Assembly (NCBI RefSeq): GCF_006363815.1
Contig: NZ_RRYT01000015.1
Span: 68,275-132,274, forward strand
Reading direction: 5' to 3'
Source of the DNA: Thermomonospora catenispora
GTDB lineage: Bacteria > Actinomycetota > Actinomycetes > Streptosporangiales > Streptosporangiaceae
Length of the DNA: 64,000 nt
Below, piece by piece: positions 1 through 7,317 of the stretch. Under the pieces are notes generated by a model. It made no database searches, was not told where the DNA came from, and saw nothing but the letters and a program-made list of their open reading frames with translations. Numbering within the stretch: the first letter of the stretch is position 1; the number at the start of each line of letters is the position of its first letter. The position numbers and the translations under genes are program-made.

Positions 1-260
1 GACGGCCGGGGCCCGGGCGGCGATGCGCCACAGCCGCAGCCCGACCCGGTAGGCGCCGTCGGCCGAGCGCTCCAGGAACCCCCGGCGGTCAGCTCGCCCA
101 CCAGCCGGTGCCCGGTTGCCAGCGGCAGCCCCGCCCGCCAGCAGATCTCGGTGAGGGTGAGCCCGCCGTCGCCGGGCGGCTCCCCGGTGAACGCCTCCAG
201 GATCGCGATGACCTTGGCGGTGACCCCGATCGGACGGCGGGGCGGCGCGGCCGTGGTCAT
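1..260 (-). CDS. IclR-family transcriptional regulator, N-terminal part (runs off window, apparent frameshift)
   Basis: The ATG at 260 overlaps the TGA of pcaB (257-259) in an ATGA junction. The first ~55 residues (start MTTAAPPRRPIGVTAKVIAI) read as an IclR winged helix-turn-helix. After the glycines encoded around 79-83 this frame loses IclR character. The neighbouring frame continues the family pattern with FLERSADGAYRVGLRLW, the end of the wHTH domain. One extra C in the run of five Cs at 79-83 would restore a single frame, so this is either a homopolymer sequencing slip or a real frameshift. The ligand-binding domain lies outside the window. IclR proteins (PcaR, PobR, PcaU types) commonly control protocatechuate and 4-hydroxybenzoate genes, which fits its place at the end of the pobA-pcaB block. 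Confidence 0.72.
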   Translation of the reverse strand, partial: MTTAAPPRRPIGVTAKVIAILEAFTGEPPGDGGLTLTEICWRAGLPLATGHRLVGELTAGGSWSARPTAPTGSGCGCGASPPGPRP

Positions 261-1423
261 GGGGCGGCGACACCGCCTTCCGCCCGCCACTCCACCAGCG
301 CCCGGTCCACCAGGTCGGGGGCGGAGCCCACGCCGGTGTCGGAGCCGTGCTCGTCGAGGACGGTCAGCAGCCGGTCCAGGTTCTCCTTCATCCGCTCGGG
401 GAGGACCTCCAGCCCCTCGGCCAGCTCGGCGGCGGTCGCGGCGGCCCCGCCGGTCAGTCGCAGGCAGTCGCGCAGCGGCTGCCATTCGGCGTGCCACTCC
501 CCCGCCGGGCGCTCCTGGGCCGCCCCGCCCTGCGCGGTCAGCAGCACCGACACCAGGGCGGGGACCTGCAGCGCGGCGGAACGGATCATCGTCGCCAGCA
601 CCGGGTTGCGCTTGTGCGGCATGGCCGACGAGCCGCCCCGGCCGGGCGCGGCGGGCTCGGCCACCTCGCCGATCTCGGACTGGGCCAGCAGCGTCACATC
701 GGTGCCGATCTTGCCGAGCGCCCCGGCGGCCTGCGCCAGCGCCGACCCCAGCTCCACCACCGGGGTGCGGACGGTGTGCCAGGGCAGCACCGGCTCGGCC
801 AGCCCGGTCTCCTCGGCGTACAGCGACAGCAGGTCCAGGGCCCGCTCCCCGTACCCGGCCATGGTCCCGGCGGCCCCGCCGAGCTGCACCGGCAGCGCCA
901 CCCCCGCCAGCCGCCGCCGGGCCTGCAGGCAGCCCAGCAGCCAGCCCGCGGCCTTGAGCCCGAACGTGGTCGGCATCGCCTGCCGGGCGAGGGTGCGCCC
1001 GGCCATGGGAGTGGCGCGGTGGCGGCCGGCCAGGTCCGCCAGGGCGGCGCAGGTGCGGTCCAGATCGGCCAGGATCAGCGCGCGGGTGCGCGAGGCCACC
1101 AGCATCGCGGCGGTGTCGACGATGTCCTGGCTGGTCGCCCCGCGATGCGCGTGCGGGGTGACGGCGCGCAGCTCCGCGGCGATGGCCACCACCGGGTTGC
1201 CCGCTCCGCGCGCCCGCACGGCCAGCTCCGCCGGGTCGGCGACGGCGCGGGCGGCGCGGGCGACCTCCTCGGCGGCTCCGGGCGGCAGGACGCCGAGCCG
1301 CTCCTGGGCGCGGGCCAGGGCGGTCTCGGCGTCCAGCAGCGCCTGAAGCCACGCCTCGTCGGCGGTGGCCGCCTCGGCGGCGGTGCCCGCCCGGATCGGC
1401 GACAGCAGTCCGTCGTCAGTCAT
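257..1423 (-). CDS. pcaB: 3-carboxy-cis,cis-muconate cycloisomerase
   Basis: A 388-residue protein of the fumarase/aspartase superfamily. It carries the superfamily signature GSSAMPHKRNP near residue 260 and the HRGATSQDIVDTA segment typical of PcaB. The enzyme cyclises 3-carboxy-cis,cis-muconate to 4-carboxymuconolactone in the protocatechuate branch of the beta-ketoadipate pathway, in the cytoplasm. The start at 1423 overlaps the end of pobA by 8 bases and its stop overlaps the IclR start, so the three genes are probably one operon. Its length is slightly below the usual ~450 residues, and no fused PcaD/PcaL domain is present. The family-level call is firm. Substrate choice over adenylosuccinate lyase relatives rests mainly on the pobA neighbour. 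Confidence 0.88.
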   Translation of the reverse strand: MTDDGLLSPIRAGTAAEAATADEAWLQALLDAETALARAQERLGVLPPGAAEEVARAARAVADPAELAVRARGAGNPVVAIAAELRAVTPHAHRGATSQDIVDTAAMLVASRTRALILADLDRTCAALADLAGRHRATPMAGRTLARQAMPTTFGLKAAGWLLGCLQARRRLAGVALPVQLGGAAGTMAGYGERALDLLSLYAEETGLAEPVLPWHTVRTPVVELGSALAQAAGALGKIGTDVTLLAQSEIGEVAEPAAPGRGGSSAMPHKRNPVLATMIRSAALQVPALVSVLLTAQGGAAQERPAGEWHAEWQPLRDCLRLTGGAAATAAELAEGLEVLPERMKENLDRLLTVLDEHGSDTGVGSAPDLVDRALVEWRAEGGVAAP

Positions 1424-2618
1424 GCAGCGCCCTCTCGAACGGCAGGCCGACGTAGTTCTCGGCGAGGGTGGCGGCGGCGGCCTCGGAGGAGGTGACGTAG
1501 TCCAGGTGCGACAGCTGCAGCCTCCGCCCGTAGGCGTCGTCGTCGTCGAAGGTGTGCAGCAGGGTCGTCATCCACCAGGAGAAGTGCTGGGCCCGCCAGA
1601 CCCGCTTGAGGCAGGCCTGCGAGTACCCCTCCAGCAGCTCGGTCGATCCGGTGCGGTACCAGGAGACCAGCGCCTCGGTCAGCACCCGCACGTCGGCGAC
1701 CGCCAGGTTGAGGCCCTTGGCCCCGGTCGGCGGGACGATGTGGGCGGCGTCCCCCGCCAGGTAGAGCCGGCCGTACTGCATGGGCTCGACCACGAAGCTG
1801 CGCATCGGGGTGACGCCCTTCTCCAGGATCGGGCCGGTCTCCAGGGTGAAGCCGGGCACGGTCTCCAGCCGCCTCTTCAGCTCGGCCCAGATCCGCTCGT
1901 CCGGCCATTCCGCGAGGTCCTCGTCCGGCTTCACCTGCAGGTAGAAGCGGCTGATCTCGGGCGAACGCATGCTGTGCAGCGCGAACCCGCGCTCGGTGTA
2001 GGCGTAGATCAGCTCCTCGGTCGACGGCCGCACCCGCGCCAGGACGCCCAGCCAGGCGAAGGGGTAGTCGCGCCGGTAGACGGTGAGCGCGTCCTGGGGG
2101 ATGGCCTGCCGGGTCACCCCGTGGAATCCGTCGCACCCGGCGATCACGTCGCACTCCAGCCGCACCCGCTCGCCGGAGGCGTCCACGTAGGTCACCGCGG
2201 GGGCGTCGGTGTCGATGTCGTGCACCGCCACGTCGGAGACCTCGAAGTCGATGCGGCCCCCGTCGGCCAGCCGGGCGGCGATCAGGTCCTTGACGACCTC
2301 CTGCTGCCCGTAGACGGTGATGCGGCGTCCCGGAACGAGCTTCTCGAACGCGATGCGGTGCCCCTTGCCGCCGTACCGCAGCTCGATGCCGTGGTGCGGC
2401 AGCCCTTCGCGGGTCATCCGCTCGCCGACCCCGGCCTCCATGAGGGTGTCGACGGTGCCCTGCTCCAGCACTCCGGCGCGCACCCGTCGTTCCACGTACT
2501 CGCGGCTGCGGATCTCCAGGACCACCGAGCCGACTCCGCGGCGGTGCAGCAGGTGCGACAGCAGCAGGCCGGCCGGGCCCGCGCCGACGATCGCCACCTG
2601 GGTGCGTTCAGTCCGCAT
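1416..2618 (-). CDS. pobA: 4-hydroxybenzoate 3-monooxygenase
   Basis: A 400-residue single-component flavoprotein hydroxylase. It has the N-terminal FAD-binding GAGPAGLLLSHLL fold (residues ~9-25), a central DGFHG motif and the second FAD motif LAGDAAHIVPPTGAKGLN (~285-305), matching PobA along its full length. It converts 4-hydroxybenzoate to protocatechuate using NAD(P)H and O2. The frame stays open upstream to 3200, but the ATG at 2618 is preceded by a strong AGGAGG on the minus strand and gives the family's normal length, so I chose it. It overlaps pcaB by 8 bases. A 101-base gap with a perfect inverted repeat separates it from the STAS gene upstream. Confidence 0.93.
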   Translation of the reverse strand: MRTERTQVAIVGAGPAGLLLSHLLHRRGVGSVVLEIRSREYVERRVRAGVLEQGTVDTLMEAGVGERMTREGLPHHGIELRYGGKGHRIAFEKLVPGRRITVYGQQEVVKDLIAARLADGGRIDFEVSDVAVHDIDTDAPAVTYVDASGERVRLECDVIAGCDGFHGVTRQAIPQDALTVYRRDYPFAWLGVLARVRPSTEELIYAYTERGFALHSMRSPEISRFYLQVKPDEDLAEWPDERIWAELKRRLETVPGFTLETGPILEKGVTPMRSFVVEPMQYGRLYLAGDAAHIVPPTGAKGLNLAVADVRVLTEALVSWYRTGSTELLEGYSQACLKRVWRAQHFSWWMTTLLHTFDDDDAYGRRLQLSHLDYVTSSEAAAATLAENYVGLPFERALHD

Positions 2619-2685
2619 GCGTCCTCCTCGTCCGGGGGAAAGATCTCCCGGAATCCTGCCGCCGGGCGCACCGCGGGCGAACAGT

Positions 2686-2708
2686 CGCCTTCCACTGGAC
2701 GGAAGGCG
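2686..2708. promoter_or_regulatory. 23-bp inverted repeat upstream of pobA
   Basis: Perfect 8-bp arms CGCCTTCC/GGAAGGCG flank a 7-base spacer, between the STAS stop (2720) and the pobA start (2618). It may be an operator for the IclR-type regulator of the block, or a hairpin ending STAS transcription. Position supports either. Confidence 0.45.
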
Positions 2709-2719
2709 CCGGTGCCGTC

Positions 2720-3073
2720 TCAGGAGCCGGCGAACTCCTCCAGCCCGCCATGGATCTCGAAGGCCCGGTGCATGCCGGTGATCTCCAGCACCCGCGCCAC
2801 CCGCGGCCGCACCCCGACCAGGACGAAACGCCCTTCCATCCCGGTGACCCGCTTCCAGCAGCGCACCAGGCCGCCCAGCCCGCAGGAGTCCATGAACGAC
2901 ACCGCGGACATGTCGAGCACCAGCCGGGGCCGGCCTCCGGCCGCGCAGACCTCCTCGACCCGCTGCTGCAGCGCGGGAAGCCCGGCCACGTCCAGTTCCC
3001 CGGTCAGCTCCAGCACCGACCACAGGCCGACCGTGCGCCGGTCGACGCGCAATATCTCGGCCGTTCCCGTCAT
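2720..3073 (-). CDS. STAS-domain anti-sigma factor antagonist
   Basis: A 117-residue single STAS domain. The segment MDSCGLGGL holds the conserved serine that is phosphorylated by partner anti-sigma kinases in SpoIIAA/RsbV-type proteins. Such proteins bind and sequester an anti-sigma factor, releasing an alternative sigma factor. I chose the ATG at 3073 because GGGGAGG lies about 10 bases upstream and the domain begins soon after; the frame is open to 3151. No anti-sigma kinase gene is adjacent, so its partner is encoded elsewhere. It could be co-transcribed with pobA (101-base gap), though a functional link is not evident. Confidence 0.85.
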   Translation of the reverse strand: MTGTAEILRVDRRTVGLWSVLELTGELDVAGLPALQQRVEEVCAAGGRPRLVLDMSAVSFMDSCGLGGLVRCWKRVTGMEGRFVLVGVRPRVARVLEITGMHRAFEIHGGLEEFAGS

Positions 3074-3721
3074 GTCCCGGGCCTCCCCTGCCCAAGCCTG
3101 TCCGGCGGCCGCCTTCGAAGCCGGTCCCGGTCCGGCGGGGCGCCTGATCACGGGAGGACGTTCCCGCGGCGCCGCGACGAAAGCATGCCGTGCCGCACAC
3201 GTACCGCCGTCCCCATCGAGAAAATCAGCCCGTTATCAATCTGATATCGGAAAGTTGCCCGAATATCTCTCGCGCGCAACCCTGCCCGATCGGCGATCGA
3301 TCGCCGATCGGGATCCGGCGCGGCCGGGACCGCCGCCCGGACGCGGGGCGGACGCCCGGGCGGCGGTCCCGGGCGGATCGCCTGAGATCACCGCCCGGGA
3401 CCGCGGCCGCCGCTCGCCCCTCTCGCGCCGCGGGACGGACGCCGCTGGAGGGCTGTGCGGCGATCGGACCGCGCCCGCCCGTCAAGAAAGGACAGAACAT
3501 TAAAAATAAGACGTTATCCGCCATTAACCCTGTTACCGCGACGCTGCGGCACAATCCCCCTCCCCCTCCGATCGTCCCGCCATTCCGCGTCACCCCGGAG
3601 CACGTTCCGATCTTTTTCCGCCGAGCAGGACAACTCGGCGCCCCATTCGCGCGTCAAGCCAACAAACAACGGAGATATCGCGGTCTACGGGGACGTACCC
3701 GCCTATGGCGAGGGAGAACGG
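3074..3721. other. Intergenic region between the divergent STAS and glycosyltransferase genes
   Basis: This 648-base stretch separates divergent genes. It holds the 28-bp palindrome at 3285-3312 and an AT-rich patch around 3485-3545 in an otherwise GC-rich context, a plausible promoter for the glycosyltransferase. Reading frames through it lack recognisable protein features. Confidence 0.5.
3285..3312. repeat. 28-bp perfect palindrome
   Basis: Each 14-bp half reads CCCGATCGGCGATC, and the two halves are exact reverse complements with no spacer. It lies about 210 bases upstream of the STAS start and 410 upstream of the glycosyltransferase start, so it is not next to either stop codon. It could be an operator for a dimeric regulator or extrude as a cruciform; GATC occurs four times in it. 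Confidence 0.75.
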
Positions 3722-5071
3722 GTGACGGGGTGGCGACGCAAGGCACGGGGGATCTCGCGCAGGACGGCGGGACGGCTGCAGCGATTGCGGCGCAGGTCCG
3801 CCCTGCTGCTGCTGAGGTGGCTGCTCGCGCTGCGGGGGCGACGCGAGCACGGGGAGCGGGTGCGCATCCGCATCCTGCTGCAGAACGCCTACGGGATGGG
3901 CGGCACGATCCGGACCGCGCTGAACCTGGCCGGTCATCTGGCCGCCCGGTACGACGTGGAGATCGTCAGCGTGATCCGCAACGTGGAGCGGCCCTTCTTC
4001 GCGTTCCCGCCGGGGGTCACGGTGATCACCGCCGACGACCGGACGGTGCGGCGGGGCCCGGCGGCCCGGCTGCTGTCACGGTTCCCCAGCGTGCTGACCC
4101 CGCGCCGCGACGTGACCGCTCCGAGCGTGTCGCTGTGGACCGACCTGTGCCTGGCGCGGACGCTGTGGTCGGGCCGGGAGCACGTGCTGATCGGCACCAA
4201 GCCGGTGCACAACATGCTCATCGCCGAGGTCGCGCCGCGTTCGGTGATCAAGATCGGTCAGGACCACATGAACCTGACCGCCTACAAGCCCTGGCTGCGG
4301 GCCGGGATCGCCCGCTCCTACCCGCGGCTGGACCTGCTCACGGTGCTGACCCGGGCGTCGCTGGAGGCGTTCGCGGAGCTGCTGGGCGGGGAGCGTCCGC
4401 GGATCGTGCAGGTGCCCAACGCCGTCCCCGAGCTGAACGGCGGTCCCGCCGACCTGGACCGCAAAGTGATCATCACGGCCGGGCGGCTGACCTGGCAGAA
4501 GGGCTATGACATGCTCGTGCGGGCGTACGCGCAGGTCGCCCCGCACCATCCGGACTGGGAGCTGCGCATCTTCGGGTCGGGCCCCAGGCACGAGCAGATC
4601 AAGGCGCTCATCGACGAGCACGATCTGCACGAGCACGTCCGGCTCATGGGGCGGTCCACCGACCTGGGGGTCGAGCTGGCCAAGGCGTCGGTGTGCGTGC
4701 TCAGCTCGCGGTTCGAGGGGATGCCGATGGTGATCCTGGAGGCGATGAGCAAGGGACTCCCGACGGTGGCGTTCGACTGCCCGACCGGCCCGGCCGAGCT
4801 GATCGCCCACGAGGTGAACGGGCTGCTGGTCCCGCCCAAGGACGTCGACGCGCTGGCGGCGACGCTGCGCCGGATCATCGCCGACGAGGAGCTGCGGCAC
4901 CGGCTCGGCGAGCAGGCCCGCCGTGCGGCGGAGGCGTACGCGCTGCCCGTGATCGGGGCGCGCTGGGAGGAGCTGATCGAGGAGGTCACCGCGCCGCGGC
5001 GCACCGGACGCCGCCCCGCGGACGGCAGGGCGGCGTCCTGGCGCCGGGGTCAGCGGCGCGCCACGTCGTAG
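3722..5071 (+). CDS. Glycosyltransferase family 4 protein
   Basis: A 449-residue GT4/GT-B glycosyltransferase. The N-terminal half has the LLQNAYGMGGTIRTALNLA acceptor-side loop; the C-terminal half has ITAGRLTWQKGYDMLVRAY and the EX7E motif in RFEGMPMVILEAM, which binds the nucleotide-sugar donor. It probably transfers a hexose to a cell-envelope polymer such as teichoic acid (TagE-like proteins share the GGxxR loop), but the acceptor cannot be read from sequence. I chose GTG 3722 because of AGGGAG just upstream; the frame is open back to 3455 with low-complexity Arg-rich sequence. Its 3' end overlaps the convergent peptidase gene by 22 bases. Confidence 0.85.
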   Translation: MTGWRRKARGISRRTAGRLQRLRRRSALLLLRWLLALRGRREHGERVRIRILLQNAYGMGGTIRTALNLAGHLAARYDVEIVSVIRNVERPFFAFPPGVTVITADDRTVRRGPAARLLSRFPSVLTPRRDVTAPSVSLWTDLCLARTLWSGREHVLIGTKPVHNMLIAEVAPRSVIKIGQDHMNLTAYKPWLRAGIARSYPRLDLLTVLTRASLEAFAELLGGERPRIVQVPNAVPELNGGPADLDRKVIITAGRLTWQKGYDMLVRAYAQVAPHHPDWELRIFGSGPRHEQIKALIDEHDLHEHVRLMGRSTDLGVELAKASVCVLSSRFEGMPMVILEAMSKGLPTVAFDCPTGPAELIAHEVNGLLVPPKDVDALAATLRRIIADEELRHRLGEQARRAAEAYALPVIGARWEELIEEVTAPRRTGRRPADGRAASWRRGQRRATS

Positions 5072-6405
5072 ACGGCGCAGCCGATCAGCTCCAGCGACAC
5101 CTGCAGCCGCTGGAGGCTGATGTTCTCGGCGACGGTGTCCTCCGGCGTGTGATAGATCGGCTCCAGCTGGCTGGGCGCCTCCTCGCCCCGCCAGCTGAAG
5201 TTGCCGGCGTCGATGCCGCGCTCGAAGAACGCCTCATGGTCGCTGGAGCCGCGGGCGGTGGGGCCCTTGACCTGGCCGGTGTAGCCGAGCCGTTCGGCCG
5301 CGGCGGCGACCGCGGCCGTGGTGGTGTTGTCGGCGCCGTCCACCGACAGCAGCCAGTAGGTGCCCGCCGGCGGGTGGCTGGTGGCGACCATGTCGTTCTG
5401 GAAGCAGCCGCTGATCCGGGCGACCTCCTCGTCGGTGAGCCGGGACACGTAGTGGCGGGCTCCGATCAGGCCGTACTCCTCCGAGCCCCACAGCGCGATC
5501 GTGATGTCCTGCTGGGTGGGCAGGCGACGCAGCGCCCGGGCCAGTTCCAGGCACAGCACGGTGCCGCTGCCGTCGTCGTTGGCGCCCGGAGAGCCGGGGA
5601 CGCTGTCGTAGTGGGCGCTGACGATCACCTTCCTGCGCTCGGGGTTGGGCAGCGTGGCGCGCCGCTCGGCCAGCACGTTGTAGGAGGTCAGCCCGCTGTG
5701 GTGGGTGACGGTCAGCTCCAGCCGGGACACCTTCGCGCGGATCTGCTCGCCGTGGTACTGGGCCACGCCCAGCACCGGGATCGGCACGTCCTCGGCGAGC
5801 GAGGGGGTGAACGCGGCGGCCTTGCGCTCGGGGAAACCGTCGGAGGGCACGTTGGCGATGAGCACCGCGGCCGCGCCCTTGGCGGCGGCGGCCTTGGCCT
5901 GCGCCGTCTCCTGGCCGGCGACCCGGGTGAACAGCACCAGCCCGCCGGTGACGTCCTCGGTCACCTCGGTGGCGGCGCCCAGATCGACGATGCGGCCGCG
6001 GGCGGAGCCGACCGCGCCGCGGGGAGCGGCGCTGCACTGCCAGTGCACGCCCGGGGCCCGCATCTCGGCGAGGTACTTGTCGGCCACCGGGAACGGCTGC
6101 AGCGTCACCGAGTAGCCGAGGTCGCGCAGCACGCCGGCGATGTAGCGGGCGGCGCGATGCTCGCCGGAGGTGCCGGAGATGCGCCAGCCGATCTCGTCGC
6201 TGAGCACCTTGAGGTGCCGCAGTGCGCGGCGGGCGTCGACCCGGGCGACCACGGCCCGGTCCCCCGCCGTGAGGGAGGGCGGCCGGCTCGCTCCAGGGCG
6301 CTGTCTGGTCGCGGCGGCGGCCGCGCCGGGACTGAGCCCGACGGTGGCGAATCCCGCGAAGGCCGCGGCTCCGGCGAGCAGTTGACGTCGTCTGAGCTCG
6401 GGCAT
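5050..6405 (-). CDS. Exported M28-family zinc peptidase with PA domain
   Basis: A 451-residue protein. It begins MPELRRRQLLAGAAAFAGF, a twin-arginine-type signal peptide ending near residue 32. A protease-associated (PA) insert spans roughly 125-235. The M28 core carries the expected metal ligands: AHYDSV, GANDDGSG, GSEEYG, CFQNDM and the late IYHTPED histidine. Family members are aminopeptidases or carboxypeptidases releasing amino acids outside the cell. The ATG at 6405 follows an AGGAGG site. A leader hairpin (6425-6471) lies just upstream, and a divergent TetR gene starts 258 bases away. Confidence 0.88.
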   Translation of the reverse strand: MPELRRRQLLAGAAAFAGFATVGLSPGAAAAATRQRPGASRPPSLTAGDRAVVARVDARRALRHLKVLSDEIGWRISGTSGEHRAARYIAGVLRDLGYSVTLQPFPVADKYLAEMRAPGVHWQCSAAPRGAVGSARGRIVDLGAATEVTEDVTGGLVLFTRVAGQETAQAKAAAAKGAAAVLIANVPSDGFPERKAAAFTPSLAEDVPIPVLGVAQYHGEQIRAKVSRLELTVTHHSGLTSYNVLAERRATLPNPERRKVIVSAHYDSVPGSPGANDDGSGTVLCLELARALRRLPTQQDITIALWGSEEYGLIGARHYVSRLTDEEVARISGCFQNDMVATSHPPAGTYWLLSVDGADNTTTAAVAAAAERLGYTGQVKGPTARGSSDHEAFFERGIDAGNFSWRGEEAPSQLEPIYHTPEDTVAENISLQRLQVSLELIGCAVYDVARR

Positions 6406-6424
6406 GGCGCCTCCTGGATGCCGG

Positions 6425-6471
6425 GCAGGTCACCCGGACGGTCCCGGTCGGGGACCGCCACGGTGACCTGC
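6425..6471 (-). promoter_or_regulatory. Leader hairpin upstream of the M28 peptidase
   Basis: Perfect 10-bp arms GCAGGTCACC/GGTGACCTGC enclose 27 bases that themselves contain a GGTCCC/GGGACC hairpin. It lies about 20 bases before the peptidase ATG, so it would be in the 5' leader or be a nested operator. I do not recognise it as a known riboswitch. Confidence 0.4.
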
Positions 6472-6548
6472 ACTGAATTTTCCGGAAGGGCGCCCTATCC
6501 GCGGTGAACTTATGTAATGACCGATCTGCCCACAAGATGCATGATTCC

Positions 6549-6565
6549 CACGAAATCGTTTCGTG
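6549..6565. promoter_or_regulatory. 17-bp inverted repeat, candidate TetR operator
   Basis: Perfect arms CACGAAA/TTTCGTG flank the spacer TCG, about 100 bases upstream of the TetR gene in the region shared with the divergent peptidase. Size and symmetry suit a TetR dimer; autoregulation is inferred. Confidence 0.45.
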
Positions 6566-6662
6566 ATCACACGCCGATCCGCGGTCCGGCCCGGCGCGTC
6601 CGCCCGGCCGTCCGGGCGCATAAGGTGAGGCCTCGGGTGTCGGAGATGAAGGCGAGGCTGTG

Positions 6663-7235
6663 ATGAGCACCGGTCGATCCCTGCGCGACCAGCTGCTGGA
6701 CGCCTTCGCCGAGCTGCTCACCGTGCGCGGCTACCGGGGCGTCCGGATGCAGGACGTCGCGAACGCGGTGGGAGTCAGCCGGCAGACCGTCTACAACGAG
6801 TTCGGCGACAAGTGGCGGCTGGCGCAGGCCCTGGTGATCCGGGACAACGAGGCCTATCTGGACGGGATCGACCAGGTGCTGGCCCGGCACACCGACCTGT
6901 ACTCGGCGGTGGCCGCGGCGGTGTCGTTCACGCTGCACACCTCGGCCGATGACCCGGTCAAGAAGGCGGTGCTGACCGGCACCGGCGGCGAGGAGCTGCT
7001 GCCGCTGCTGACCACGCAGGCCGAGCCGGTGCTGTTCGGCGCCAAGGCGCGCCTGATCGAGCACGTGCTGCGCCGTTGGCCGCATCTGGATCGCACGGCG
7101 CTGACCGAGGCGGCGGATGCGGCGATCCGGCTGACCATGAGCCACATGCTGCTGCCGGGCGACCCGCCCGACCGCGTGGCCCGGCAGATCGCCCGGCTGG
7201 TGGCCCGGTACGTGGGCGAGCCCTGTCCGGAGTAG
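6663..7235 (+). CDS. TetR/AcrR-family transcriptional regulator
   Basis: A 190-residue protein with an N-terminal helix-turn-helix (MQDVANAVGVSRQTVYNEFGD, residues ~27-48) and a variable helical ligand-binding half. I took the ATG at 6663; an in-frame GTG lies directly before it at 6660. The gene is 82 bases upstream of an acyl-CoA dehydrogenase on the same strand, and a 16-bp inverted repeat separates them, so the acyl-CoA dehydrogenase is the likely target, perhaps with an acyl-CoA as inducer. That role is inferred from position. Confidence 0.85.
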   Translation: MSTGRSLRDQLLDAFAELLTVRGYRGVRMQDVANAVGVSRQTVYNEFGDKWRLAQALVIRDNEAYLDGIDQVLARHTDLYSAVAAAVSFTLHTSADDPVKKAVLTGTGGEELLPLLTTQAEPVLFGAKARLIEHVLRRWPHLDRTALTEAADAAIRLTMSHMLLPGDPPDRVARQIARLVARYVGEPCPE

Positions 7236-7257
7236 CCGGGCCCCCGCGAAGGTGTGT

Positions 7258-7273
7258 CAGTAACTCCTTACTG
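7258..7273. promoter_or_regulatory. 16-bp inverted repeat before acyl-CoA dehydrogenase
   Basis: Perfect arms CAGTAA/TTACTG flank the spacer CTCC, 45 bases before the acyl-CoA dehydrogenase GTG and just after the TetR stop. It is a candidate operator for that TetR protein. Confidence 0.45.
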
Positions 7274-7317
7274 CGCTTGATACGGTGTCCTCGCGGCACG
7301 AGCTGAGGAGGCGCGCA

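Noticed and set aside
2619..3200. Extension of pobA upstream to 3200
   Set aside because: It overlaps the STAS gene out of frame; the AGGAGG-supported ATG at 2618 gives the standard PobA N-terminus.
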